64,000 nucleotides of DNA from Zoroaster sp. YZ-2022. Its lineage: Eukaryota; Echinodermata; Asteroidea; Forcipulatida; Zoroasteridae. The position numbers were made by a program, and so were the translations under genes. The notes under the pieces were generated by a model. That model saw nothing but the letters and a program-made list of their open reading frames with translations, made no database searches and was not told the origin of the DNA. Positions 12,684 to 23,815 of the stretch are shown here, piece by piece (position 1 is the first letter of the stretch; each line of letters begins with the position of its first letter). The stretch covers positions 40,185,004-40,249,003 of the forward strand of contig CM055821.1 of assembly GCA_029582265.1 (NCBI GenBank), read 5' to 3'.

Positions 12684-14934
12684 ATGCGCTGGAACTTCCG
12701 CAAAGCCAACTGGAAGAAATACAGTGAAATCCTGGAGCGGAGTGTTGTTACCATCCCACTCCACACCATCACTGTAGATGAGGCATACAACCGCTTCTGC
12801 AGCGCCATCTACAAAGCTGCCCACTCAGCAATCCCACGAGGCTACCGACCCCTCTACGTCCCATGCCTGGACGGAGAAAGTGCTGCACTTCTACAAGCCT
12901 ACAAAACATCAGGGGACCCTGAGATAGCAGACCATCTCATTGAATCGCTAAATACAGCTCGGCGAAAGAAATGGGAGGCGACAGTAGCTGACCTGAACTT
13001 CACACACTCTAGCAGGAAATGTTGGAGCCTCATCCGCCGTCTAGGAGCTGCACAAAAGCCCCCAGCCAAAACCGAGCACCTGTCACACCCAACCAAGTTG
13101 CATCCCACCTATTGACTATTGCAAAAGCAACCCAAGACAAACCCACCAGAAGAGCAGTTACAACTGAGCTTAAAGAAACACCAACAAGCGCTCAAAGACC
13201 ATAGAAACCCTGAACCTTTTGAGGTTGCTGAACTGGAGAAAGTCCTGCAGGGCCTGAAATGTGGAAAGGCAGCAGGGTATGACAACATCTCTCCAGAGTT
13301 TATGAAACACCTTGGCCCCGAGCCTAAACCTGGCTGACACAATTCTATACCAAGATCATAAATACGAACTTGATCCCAAAGAAATGGCGGACAGCAAGAG
13401 TTATTGCCATCCTAAAACCTGGCAAAGACCACAAACTACCTGCCAGCTACCGCCCAATCTCCCTACTCAGCGTTCCCTACAAAATCCTGGAACGCCTAAT
13501 ACTACAACGTATCTCTCCAGGAGTAGAGGAAATTCTTTGTGTGGATCAGGCAGGTTTCCGCAAGGACCGCAGCACAGGAGAACAAGTACTGGCCTTAACC
13601 ACTTTCATCGAAAATGGATTCGAGAGCAAACTGAAGACAGGGACTGTGTTCCTCGACCTCACAGCCGCCTATGATACAGTCTGGCACAAAGGCCTCCTAC
13701 TTAAACTCACAAAGGCGCTCCCTGCCTGGGCAACGGCAATAATACAAACTGCTGACAAACCGGAGGTTCAGAGTTCACTGGGTCAGAACACGAGCGGATG
13801 GATTAGACAGACAAACGGACTCCCAAAATGATAAGTTCTAGCTCCAACTATGTTCAATCTATATACACAACTGACCTTCCCTGCACCAAATCTCGCTAAT
13901 TGATATATGCAGATGACATCGGTCTGGCATTTCAAGCACCAGACTTTGATGAACTGGAACAGGTGCTCACTGATGACCTTGCCAAACTGGACCAGTTCTG
14001 CAGAACCTGGCGCCTAAAAACCAAGTCCAGCAAAACTGTTTCCAGTGTATTCCACCTCCACAACGCAAAAGCTGCCAGAGAACTAAACATCTATCTGGGC
14101 GGACTCAAGCTGAAGCATGCCTCCAATCCAACCTACCTGGGAGTGACCCTTGATAGGACCCTATCCTTCAAGGAACACCTAAAAGGGACGGCAGCTAAGG
14201 TTAAGTCAAGGAACAACCTGCTCTGCAAGCTCGCTGGTGCAAAATGGGGGGCAGCAGCCTCCACACTGCGCACCTCAGCACTGGCTCTCGCATACTCTGC
14301 AGCTGAATATTGCGCCCCTGTCTGGTCCAGGTCACCCCACACACACCATGTAGACACCCAGCTCAACACAACCATGAGAACCATAACCGGGACTATCTGC
14401 TCAACACCACTCCCCTGGCTCCCTGTCCTATCAAACATTCCCCCTCCACATATCCGGCGAGCAGCAGCCACTCAAAGGATGCTCCAAAAGGTCAAAAACT
14501 CTCCCCATCTACCAATCCATGCAGACATCTATAACCCACCCATTGCTCGACTTCCATCTAGACGACCAATTTGGAAGAACATCCCACCAGCTGACTTCAC
14601 CATCCAACTGGCTTGGAAAACAGAATGGGAGTCCAAGGAGGTCCCAAACAAACATCTGGTGTCAGACCCCAATCAACAGGTCCCTGGCACCAACCTCCCA
14701 AGGAGACAATGGTCTACGCTCAATCGCTTCAGGACTGGACATGGCCCCTGCTTGGCCAGCCTTCACAAATGGGGCAGTAGCCCCACTCCACTGTGTGCTT
14801 GTGGAGAGGAGCAAACTATGGAACACATCATAGAAGTTTGCCCTCTCCAAAGACTGAAAGGAGGATTAGTCACCCTCCATACAGCAGACCAGGAGGCAAC
14901 TGCTTGGCTTAGGGACTTTGCATTCGCTAAATAA
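12684..14934 (+). pseudogene. 5'-truncated LINE (APE-type), reverse transcriptase and C-terminal zinc motif, copy A
   Basis: Starts right after the place where the endonuclease domain would end (MRWNFRKANWKKYSEIL) and runs through a reverse transcriptase to a C-terminal CACGEEQTMEHIIEVCP motif of the Cys/His type seen in jockey/I/RTE-like LINEs. RT signatures: AILKPGKDHKLPASYRPIS, QAGFRKDRSTGEQ, FLDLTAAYDTVWH and YADDIG. This copy is broken into pieces (12684-13115, 13119-13337, 13370-13831, 13900-14934) by indels and stops, for example the lost QGSVLAP segment near 13830-13900. The copy in contig B (32803-35053) lacks most of these lesions. It belongs to the same family as the longer LINE at 19642-22773. 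I could not find a target duplication. The 5' truncation itself is typical of LINE insertion. Confidence 0.88.
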
Positions 14935-15459
14935 AAATCGACGGGAAGCAGTGAGTCTACAGAGAGAGTTGGTGCTGTGGAGTTCTATGAGGAAACGAGT
15001 TTGTGACAACTAGTGGATATGCTTCTGGAGCGGTGAGTCTGACTGGAATATTTGGATGGACATTAGTGGAGCTAACAGTGAGGTAATTCTCGCATCGAGA
15101 TTTATGAACAATTAGTGTTTAAGTTACCTTCACCAATGTGTAAGACTATAGAGCCTTTGTACATCTTCCTGTATTTTTCTGTGACAAATAAGTGATTCCA
15201 TAGCTAGATTGTGAAATTGCTTCATGGAGGCATAGCTATACATGTTACAAGTACATATATTGATCACTCCCTAGTACTTAGTGGTGTATGCTTTCAGATA
15301 CTTGAAGTGTATAGTTGAAACACACATACAAAAAAAAAAAAAAAACAGCCAGTGTTTTAGTTCACAGTAGTAGTGAGGAAGTTTCCTTTTTTTTAGTGGA
15401 GGTTTTGTTTTGTTATTTTATTTTTGCTGTGAGGGACGCCTTTGTGTTTTTCGCAAGAT
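14935..15459 (+). other. Host Gypsy leader region before gag, copy A
   Basis: Non-coding. It starts with AAATCGACGGG after the LINE stop and passes a TTGTGACA that could be the end of the interrupted host LTR. It also has a run of 17 A at about 15330-15346 and a T-rich stretch before the gag start. The inverted copy in contig B (32281-32802) matches closely, with small differences in the homopolymer runs. No convincing tRNA primer-binding site was recognised, so the LTR boundary stays uncertain. Confidence 0.45.
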
Positions 15460-16420
15460 GTCATCCCTACGAGTGACACAGATCTTGTGGAGCGCCTGGT
15501 CTTAGGACTTGCTAGTGCATTGAAGCAGAACAAGTCGATTTCTCAAAGGCCAGTGAAACTTGATAGATTCACTGGTAGGCCAACGAAACCCGGGGACCCT
15601 ACAATTAGGGAATGGTTAGAAGAAGTTGAGGTTGTCAGCAATGTCATATCCCAGAGGGTGAGCGAGCCCAGGTTGTGGTGAATCATTTGGGTGGCACAGC
15701 TTGGGATGCCATGAGGGGGTAAAGAGCGACTATAAGTCATTAGTGAAATTGCTGCATAGGCATTTTGGGGCCAATGAAACCACTCAGTCCCTACAGAGAT
15801 CCCTTTATGAACGCAATCAGGCAGAGGGGGAGTCCCTGATGGATTTTTCCTGGGCATTAATCAGAATTCATGATAGAATTTTGGAAGTGGCATCCGATGG
15901 TGAACGGGAGTCATTGAGGGGATTGAGAGATCGGGTCCTAATAGGCCAGTTTGTAGCAGGCGCTCGGAATCAGTGTATGCGTATTGTACTTAGGAGACTT
16001 GATTTGGCAAAACCAGACCAAAAATTTGGAGAGATGAGGGATGCAGCCCTTGATCTTTTTCGTGAGATCGAAAAAGACCCACAAACCCTTCTGAAGAGGG
16101 AGAGGTCCAGTCTGAGGATCCACAGGAGGTGACTGTGAATGAGGTTAGGTCCCAGAGTGAGATGTATAAACTGCTCCAACAACAGGGGGAACTGATTAAG
16201 GGTCTGCAGGACCAAGTTGGAAAACAACAAGAGCAATTGACTACATTGATGGCGTGCGTCCTGCGTACTAGAACACCGACGGTAGCAAGGGGGGAGAGGC
16301 CACCTTTTTGATGCTATCGCTGTGGAGAACTTGGTCATACTAGAGCAGATGCACTACTCAACTGGATGAAGAAGCTGCACTGGAAAGCCATCTGTGGGGT
16401 AACCCACAGCCGAGCCAAAC
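15460..16420 (+). pseudogene. Host Gypsy gag, broken, copy A
   Basis: Starts at an ATG after CGCAAG, and its frames match the contig B copy. Recognisable pieces: KLDRFTGRPTKPGDPTIREW (capsid N-terminus), then KLLHRHFGANETTQSLQRS through QTLLKRERSS (capsid C-terminus), then a short coiled stretch (LLQQQGELIKGLQDQVGKQ), then the CYRCGELGHTRA zinc knuckle near 16313. Lesions shared with contig B: a frameshift at the G-run near 15715-15722 and an in-frame TGA just before the knuckle. Lesions only here: a 4-base loss near 15633 and a 1-base loss that destroys the last Cys of the knuckle. The general layout recalls Ty3/Gypsy gags of the kind related to the PNMA genes, but I offer that only as a resemblance. 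The element was already inactive before the two copies separated. Confidence 0.78.
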
Positions 16421-16543
16421 TCAGCTCGACTCGGAAATCAGTTAGTCCGGAGTTAAACACGCAGGCTCCATCACTGTAGGCCAAGTGGTGGAGAAAGTTG
16501 ATAAACAGGCCTCACCCAAAGAGAAACGAAACCGGAAGAGGGA

Positions 16544-17695
16544 TGTCATGATTTATTTGATTTATGTTATTGTAAAATACTGTAAATAGTCAAGACTCCA
16601 TTTAAATTGTTTGCATTGGGTTTATCAGCAGCTTGGACTAGTTGTATAGGCCAACATAGTTAGTTTTGTTCTTAATAGACAGTGTGAACACAAATCCTTA
16701 CCCAGGTCAGAGATCTTGGAAAGCAGATTACAATACAGGGCCATAGTTTTTCTTTACAAGAGTGTGAGGAATTTGTGATAGCAAGGCAGAGGTTTATGCA
16801 AATAAATTCTTATGGTTTAAAAGGTTTGATAGTGAGGCAGGGTTTTATGCAAATAGCAAGACAGGGGTATGTAGGTTTTCAGGGAGATCACCATGAGACA
16901 GCAACGAAGCAGCATGTGTGTTCCCCCCACTCTGTCAGCTGCTGGTGCAGTAATCTTAGCAAGTCTGCTATCAAGGAGGGCTCAAATTAGGGGCCAGTTA
17001 AATTAAAGAAAACTTAGTGTTTTTGCCTGTGTGGCAACAAAATATTTATTTGCTGTGTGCAACACCAACTATTAATGGTGAATTTTAAACCGGGCAGAGT
17101 GGAGAACAAGAAATTAGATAAGCAAGATCTTATGAAGAAAAGCTATGGCCAATTAGTGGAGGTATGAGAAACTGTTCACTACATTGATAGATTGAGGATA
17201 ACGGGCTTGGGCGACGAAGACATCTACACCATTTTGCCAGTCAACTCGACGGACTCCTAAACAACTATTTGAACGGCAGAAGACACCAAATTTTGAACTG
17301 TACACGTGGCTCTACTAATTTTCTATAACCCGATGAGTAGTGGTGGTGGTAGTGGTATTATTTTCATTTAATATGCTAGAAATTATATATTTGGGGAAAT
17401 ATTTAGAATATTTTATACTTTAAGATTTCACATTTTGAAGATATGATATTTTGAATATTGAATAATAATAATAATAATAATAAAGATTTGTAGCGCGCAC
17501 AGTGGCAAAAGAATTAATTTTTAAAATATAGTTTTCAATGTTCCAGCTGGACTGATTGTAGTATTTGTACCAATTGACGTATTCAGTTGATAATAATAAT
17601 CTAAGAAGTTTGTGTAGTTTCGTTTCCGTATTTTCTTTTATGATTGTTCGTCTCTCCATCTTGACTATATCACCTTTAGCAAAAATAGCCTGACA
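16544..17695 (+). mobile_element. Solo LTR of the Gmr1-like Gypsy
   Basis: 1152 bp, TGTCA...TGACA ends, flanked by the perfect 5-bp duplication AGGGA (16539-16543 and 17696-17700). It is the same LTR that bounds the complete element at 23567-31189, and it sits at the identical base of the host Gypsy as that element does in contig B. A solo LTR with an intact target duplication is the expected product of recombination between the two LTRs of a full insertion. It contains a short AAT microsatellite (about 17460-17483). At five sites where the two LTRs of the complete element differ, it agrees with the 5' LTR at two and the 3' LTR at three, interleaved, so no single exchange point can be assigned. 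Confidence 0.92.
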
Positions 17696-17725
17696 AGGGA
17701 ACAGACTAATTTATGTGGAGTTGAT

Positions 17726-18580
17726 TTGTTGTCTCAGCTTGTGCATGAGAGCTCAAGGGCCGAGATTAAGTTGGCCGGTGTGCCAGTGACATGTGTATTA
17801 GATACTGGGGCTGAGACCTCACTGATTAGTGGGTCCTTTTTCCGGAAACACTTGGCCCATAAGGTGAGCGGCGTGAAACCAGTAGGCATATTCCTCAAAG
17901 TGTTTGGGGTGGGTGGACTTCAGGTCCCAGTGGAGGGATATGTTAAGATCCCGCTAAGTGTTTATGTGCATGAGGTTGCTGCTCATTTTTTGGTAGTGAA
18001 CGATTCTGCTGAGGGTGAGTTGTTGGATCGCAAACGTGGTTCAGTGCTTTTAGGTTGTAATGTATTGGATTTGCTACAGGATGTGGAAATTGACAATCAC
18101 GGGAAAGATGCCAAGACATGGGAGGTAACACTCCAGTGGTATTGTTTGACCCACAAATCCCCTAACGGAGATATTCAAATTCCATCTCAGTAGCCGCCCG
18201 TACAGGGAAACGTCCCACAGTGATCCATCCCAGGCAAGTTCAAACAGTTAACTGTCAAGTTAGGGCCCCTTTGGATAGATTTATGGGTAAGACTGTATTA
18301 GTGGAGGGTGTGCAGAGTTCGGTGTCAGGTTTGGGTGACTCATGTCAGGTGTATGACTCCTGTGTAAACTGTAGTGGTAAGACTGTTAGTGTCTTGTTGG
18401 TGAACCTTGGAACTCGAGCTATTGTGGTACCCCCACTTACTAAGTTGGCAGACGTGTCCGAGGTTACATCTGCAAGGAAGATTGAACTGACCACCGACGA
18501 GGCAGGTGTTCAGGTTCGGAGTTGTGGTGTCTGTTTGGAACAGACAGCCAGACAAAACTACGAGCAGGAGTGTCCTGTTT
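17726..18580 (+). pseudogene. Host Gypsy pol start: aspartic protease and linker to RT, copy A
   Basis: Retroviral-type aspartic protease with the active site VLDTGAETSLIS and the later hydrophobic LLGCNVLDLL motif. A frameshift near 18140-18190 moves the downstream part (VIHPRQVQTVNCQVRAPLDR and on) into another frame. This lesion is identical in contig B (23069-23536 and 22785-23042). The coding sequence runs to the end of the contig at 18580, shortly before the RT would begin. The LINE insertion site of contig B (AAGATTGAACT, here 18478-18488) is empty in this copy. The protease would process Gag-Pol; this copy cannot make a continuous product. Confidence 0.85.
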
Positions 18581-19080
18581 NNNNNNNNNNNNNNNNNNNN
18601 NNNNNNNNNNNNNNNNNNNNNNNNNNNNNNNNNNNNNNNNNNNNNNNNNNNNNNNNNNNNNNNNNNNNNNNNNNNNNNNNNNNNNNNNNNNNNNNNNNNN
18701 NNNNNNNNNNNNNNNNNNNNNNNNNNNNNNNNNNNNNNNNNNNNNNNNNNNNNNNNNNNNNNNNNNNNNNNNNNNNNNNNNNNNNNNNNNNNNNNNNNNN
18801 NNNNNNNNNNNNNNNNNNNNNNNNNNNNNNNNNNNNNNNNNNNNNNNNNNNNNNNNNNNNNNNNNNNNNNNNNNNNNNNNNNNNNNNNNNNNNNNNNNNN
18901 NNNNNNNNNNNNNNNNNNNNNNNNNNNNNNNNNNNNNNNNNNNNNNNNNNNNNNNNNNNNNNNNNNNNNNNNNNNNNNNNNNNNNNNNNNNNNNNNNNNN
19001 NNNNNNNNNNNNNNNNNNNNNNNNNNNNNNNNNNNNNNNNNNNNNNNNNNNNNNNNNNNNNNNNNNNNNNNNNNNNNNNN
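18581..19080. other. Assembly gap, 500 N
   Basis: Exactly 500 N, a placeholder size used by scaffolding software and not a measured distance. It lies at the centre of the large inverted duplication. Contig A ends inside host Gypsy pol reading left to right; contig B begins inside the same gene reading right to left, about 460 bp further into it. Confidence 0.97.
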
Positions 19081-19641
19081 TAATGGAAAGAATCCCGTAC
19101 CGTCTTTGCATTTAACTTCCTATAATCAATGCACAGGCGAATGGACCCATTCTTCTTCTTCACGAGGACCACCGGACTAGCATAGGGACTGTTGCTCTCT
19201 CTGATTATGCCCTGATCCAACAACCGTTGTAGAAGTTCTTTCACTTCCTGAAGACAGTGTGGGGGGAATCCTGCGGTACGACTGACTTACAGGGGTGTCA
19301 TCTATGGTCTTAATTTTGTGAGGAACCCTGTCACATTGACCGACATCAAACTCATCTCGGGAAAACACCTGCTCATGTTGTTGTATCAGCCGGGTCACCT
19401 GATCTTTTTGTTCTGCAGTCAAATTACAGTCAGCAAGGCTCAACCCCAGTGGCAGTTGGTACCGGGTACCATCCATAAAAATGTGTACCTCCCCAGGTGG
19501 GTCATCAGCCACTAGTTCAGGAGTGCATTCCAATGATGAAACGGGACACTCCTGCTCGTAGTTTTGTCTGGCTGTCTGTTCGAAACAGACACCACAACTC
19601 CGAACCTGAACACCTGCCTCGTCGGTGGTCAGTTCAATCTT
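19081..19641 (-). pseudogene. Host Gypsy pol: start of reverse transcriptase, copy B
   Basis: Minus strand. The N-terminal part carries the linker (TAEQKDQVTRLIQQHEQVFS, about 19410). After a frameshift near 19265 the RT begins: ELLQRLLDQGIIRESNSPYA, then SPVVLVKKKNGSIRLCIDYR and RKLNAKTVRDSF, the first conserved RT blocks of Ty3/Gypsy. The contig ends there, so the YXDD active site, RNase H and integrase are not visible. Here RT follows the protease directly, the usual Gypsy order, unlike the element nested in it. The gene is split from its protease by the LINE at 19642-22773. Confidence 0.85.
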
Positions 19642-22600
19642 GGGGCCATGGTAGAAGCGTTCTCGTCGCGGCCCTGTTTAAACCAATTCTACCACCACCA
19701 TATACGCAAAGGATCTATCTCAGCGAACAACGTTCGACAGAGCGACCAACATCATGCCCGGAGACCGAAGCAGACGCCGGTGTCAAAAACCCGGGTCTTC
19801 TTTAAGACCGGCACTGACTGTTTTGTCTGCGAACATCGAAGGGCTGTCAGCAGCGAAACAAGACCTACTCGCTGCGATTTGCAAGGACATGCAATGCGAC
19901 GTCCTATGCCTACAAGAGACACATCGTGGCAGTGAAAACAATCGCCCTGCGATACCCGGAATGTCTATGGCAATTGAAAGACCACATCGCCAATACGGAA
20001 GTGCCATCTTCGTCAAAACTGACTCAATCATAGAAGCTACAGCTAAAACGGAGGTAAACAACATTGAAATTCTAACGGTAGAGTTTAGCAGAGCCATGGT
20101 CACCTCTGTGTATAAACCACCAGATGTAGAATTCACCTTCACAAATCCCCTACCAAACCCGCATAACAAGGCGCAGATTATAATCGGTGACTTCAACAGC
20201 CACAACACCCAATGGGGGTACGCTGAAACTAATTCTGATGGAGAAGCAGTGGAGGAATGGAAGGACGCCAACCAGCTTAGCCTCATCCATGACCCGAAAC
20301 AGCCGAGTTCCTTCAACAGTGCTAGATGGAAGCGGGGAACCAACCCAGACCTCGCATTCACAAGCAATAACATCGCTGGCTCTAGTAAGAAACTTGTTTT
20401 GGATGTAATACCAAGAACGCAACACCGCCCTATTGGTGTCCAGATACAAGCTGCAGTGGTACCAACCACTGTCCCGTTTAGAAGACGTTTCAATTATAAA
20501 AAGGCAAACTGGGAAGGATTCACACAAGAACTGGATCATAAGGTCAGCCACATCAAACCACTCCCAGAGAATTACTGCCTGTTCACCAAAGCAGTCCAGA
20601 AAACAGCCAGAAGGAAAATCCCCCGAGGATGCAGGATGAACTACATCCCTGCCCTAACCCCTGACAATGCTGAACTTTATAATGACTACATCACCATGTT
20701 CGAATCTGATCCCTTCTCAGAAGAAACAATAACAACAGGAGAACAGCTGATGATCAGTATCTCCCAAGAGCGCCAAAACACCTGGAATACTCTGATAGAG
20801 ACAACGGACATGTCAAAGAACAGCAAGAAAGCATGGGCCCTCATTCGCAAACTCGGAGGAGATCCGAAGACAACCAAAGAACACTGCAACACCACTGCTG
20901 AACAAGTTGCCCACCAACTACTGCTGAATGGAAAAGGCCCTATGAAACGACAACAAAAAGCCAAGCTAGATCGGAAAAAGTACCATGCAAACCCAGGCTT
21001 CACAAGACCTTTTACTATGACTGAACTGGAAACAGGAATACATAGTCTGAAACCAGGGAAAGCAGTTGGTCTGGATAACATTGCATCAGAACAGATTAAG
21101 TACTTCGGAGAACAAACAAAGGTATGGCTCCTCAACCTATTCAATAACTGTATGGCTACATAAGCTTCTAACATCTGGCTCACGGCACGTGTACTAGCAC
21201 TTCTGAAACCTGGGAAGGACCCGTCCGATCCTAAAAGTTTCAGCCAATCTCACTTCTATGTCACACATACAAGCTGTTTGAGCGCTTGATACTGAACAGG
21301 ATTGCACCATCCATAGACGAGAAGATCATCCCAGAACAAACAGGGTTCCGTCCAGGCAAATCGACAACCAGCCAACTCGTCAACCTCACTCAACACATTG
21401 AGGATGGATTTGAGAGGACAGATCACTGGTGCTGTTTTCGTGGACCTGTCTGCTGCCTACGACACAGTCAACCACAGACGACTCCTATGTAAGATCTTGG
21501 AGATCACAAAAGACACCGACCTAACAGAGCTAATGGAAGCCATGCTCCAGAACCGCAGATTCTACGTTGAATTAGGTGGAAAACGCAGCAGATGGCGTAT
21601 CCAGAAGAATGGCCTCCCACAAGGCAGCGTGCTTGCCCCACTTCAGTACAACATCTACACAAACGATCAACCCAGAGATGATGTCACTCGTCGTTTTGCA
21701 TACGCTGATGACCTGTGCATCACCGCCCAAGGTACAGACTTCATTAGTATTGAGGAAACGCTCAATGACGCCCTCTCAGGATTAACAACATACTATGAAG
21801 AGAACCATCTACGTGCCAACCCAGCAAAAACACAAATATGTGCTTTCCACCTGAGAAACAAAGAAGCTAAGCGCCAACTGAATGTGTCTTGGTGTGGAAC
21901 TCCACTGTCACACTCCGAGCATCCCGTTTACCTTGGAGTCACACTGGACAGATGCCTCACATTCAAAACTCACATCATGAAGACAAAGGCAAAAGTGAGC
22001 ACCCGCAACAACATCCTGCGCAAACTCACCAACACCAGATGGGGTGCATGTCCCAAGACACTACGTGCCACAGCCCTTGCCCTCAGCTTCTCTACTGCAG
22101 AATATGCCTGCCCAGCGTGGGAGAGATCCACCCATGCTAAAAAATTGGACCCCGCTCTTAACGAGAGTTGCAGATGTATCACTGGGTGCCTGAAGCCCAC
22201 TAACACCAACGACCTGTACATCCTGGCTGGTATTGCCCCTCCAGACATCAGAAGAGCGGTGGCCAGCAGGATAGAGCGGCGCAGGCAAGCAACAGATGAG
22301 AGGCACCCCCTATATGGCCATGTACCTGCCCCTAGTCGATTAAAATCACGGAGAAGTTTCCTGACCAGCACTGCCCCACTGGAGACAACACCATCTGAAG
22401 CCCGCCTTAAAATGTGGAAGGAAAAGCTGTCCAACCACCCACACAGCTCGACTATGCCCATCCCCCCTGCCGAAAGCCTCCCATCAGGAGATAACAACTG
22501 GGCTAAATGGAAGTGCCTGAACCGACTCCGCTCAGGTGTTGGCCGTTCCAGGGAAGCCCTAAGCAGATGGGGTTATCTTAGTGGTCCAACCACATGCGAC

Positions 22601-22773
22601 TGTGGCACAGAACCCCAGACTATGGAGCACCTCCTTCGATGTCCTCTGTTAGGTGGACCCTGCACAGCAAAGGACCTAGCACTCTACAACATCAATGGAC
22701 AGCAATGTACCAAGCACTGGCTGGACGTTATATAAGCTGAATAGCTTTGTATATGGACACGAAAAGAAGAAGA
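19642..22773 (+). mobile_element. LINE (APE-type, single ORF, ~3.1 kb) inserted in the host Gypsy
   Basis: Flanked by an 11-bp target duplication, AGTTCAATCTT (19631-19641 and 22774-22784). The undisturbed target is seen in contig A at 18478-18488 (reverse complement). The 3' end is a short GAA/AAG repeat directly joined to the duplication, as in RTE-like LINEs that end in a microsatellite instead of poly-A. The 5' end starts GGGGCCATGG, and a complete endonuclease follows, so the copy looks full length. It is absent from contig A, so it inserted after the two copies separated or is polymorphic between haplotypes. Confidence 0.9.
19754..22735 (+). pseudogene. LINE ORF: APE endonuclease, reverse transcriptase, C-terminal zinc motif
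   Basis: The ATG at 19754 opens the frame shortly before the endonuclease (VLSANIEGLSAAKQDLLAAI, CDVLCLQETHRG, IIIGDFNSHNTQWGY, NPDLAFTSNN; the last motif reads TQHRPIGV where SDH is usual). The RT follows: GKAVGLDNIASEQIKYFG, LLKPGKDP, EQTGFRPGKSTTSQLVNL, VFVDLSAAYDTVNHRRLL, GLPQGSVLAP and FAYADDL, then the C-terminal CDCGTEPQTMEHLLRCPL. Three lesions separate the parts: an in-frame TAA at 21161-21163, a one-base loss near 21240 and a compensating shift near 21400. With so few lesions the copy is young. A single ORF without ORF1 and a microsatellite tail fit an RTE-like LINE, while the C-terminal Cys/His motif recalls jockey/I, so the clade is left open. The truncated LINE at 12684/35053 is a relative. 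Confidence 0.88.
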
Positions 22774-22784
22774 AGTTCAATCTT

Positions 22785-23561
22785 CCTTGCAGATGTAACC
22801 TCGGACACGTCTGCCAACTTATTAAGTGGGGGTACCACAATAGCTCGAGTTCCAAGGTTCACCAACAAGACACTAACAGTCTTACCACTACAGTTTACAC
22901 AGGAGTCATACACCTGACATGAGTCACCCAAACCTGACACCGAACTCTGCACACCCTCCACTAATACAGTCTTACCCATAAATCTATCCAAAGGGGCCCT
23001 AACTTGACAGTTAACTGTTTGAACTTGCCTGGGATGGATCACTGTGGGACGTTTCCCTGTACGGGCGGCTACTGAGATGGAATTTGAATATCTCCGTTAG
23101 GGGATTTGTGGGTCAAACAATACCACTGGAGTGTTACCTCCCATGTCTTGGCATCTTTCCCGTGATTGTCAATTTCCACATCCTGTAGCAAATCCAATAC
23201 ATTACAACCTAAAAGCACTGAACCACGTTTGCGATCCAACAACTCACCCTCAGCAGAATCGTTCACTACCAAAAAATGAGCAGCAACCTCATGCACATAA
23301 ACACTTAGCGGGATCTTAACATATCCCTCCACTGGGACCTGAAGTCCACCCACCCCAAACACTTTGAGGAATATGCCTACTGGTTTCACGCCGCTCACCT
23401 TATGGGCCAAGTGTTTCCGGAAAAAGGACCCACTAATCAGTGAGGTCTCAGCCCCAGTATCTAATACACATGTCACTGGCACACCGGCCAACTTAATCTC
23501 GGCCCTTGAGCTCTCATGCACAAGCTGAGACAACAAATCAACTCCACATAAATTAGTCTGT
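22785..23561 (-). pseudogene. Host Gypsy protease and linker, copy B
   Basis: Minus-strand counterpart of 17726-18488. The 155-residue protease stretch (23069-23536), including VLDTGAETSLIS, is the same as in contig A. The same frameshift follows, with the downstream frame at 22785-23042 reading into the LINE target duplication. At 23562-23566 the TCCCT target duplication of the nested Gypsy begins. Identity of lesions shows that both copies descend from one already damaged element. Confidence 0.87.
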
Positions 23562-23566
23562 TCCCT

Positions 23567-23777
23567 TGTCAGGCTATTTTTGCTAAAGGTGATATAGTCA
23601 AGATGGAGAGACGAACAATCATAAAAGAAAATACGGAAACGAAACTACACAAACTTCTTAGATTATTATTATCAACTGAATACGTCAATTGGTACAAATA
23701 CTACAATCAGTCCAGCTGGAACATTGAAAACTATATTTTAAAAATTAATTCTTTTGCCACTGTGCGCGCTACAAATC

Positions 23778-23815
<38 letters not shown>

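Noticed and set aside
14990..15040. tRNA primer-binding site of the host Gypsy
   Set aside because: The bases after TTGTGACA do not clearly match any tRNA 3' end I can recall, so the host LTR boundary is left as inference.
16544..17695. Exchange point of the LTR recombination that made the solo LTR
   Set aside because: Sites distinguishing the two LTRs are matched in an interleaved way; private mutations in each LTR explain this better than a mapped crossover.
18220..19244. Long open frames across the N run
   Set aside because: They are artefacts of translating N; only the ends carry real sequence.
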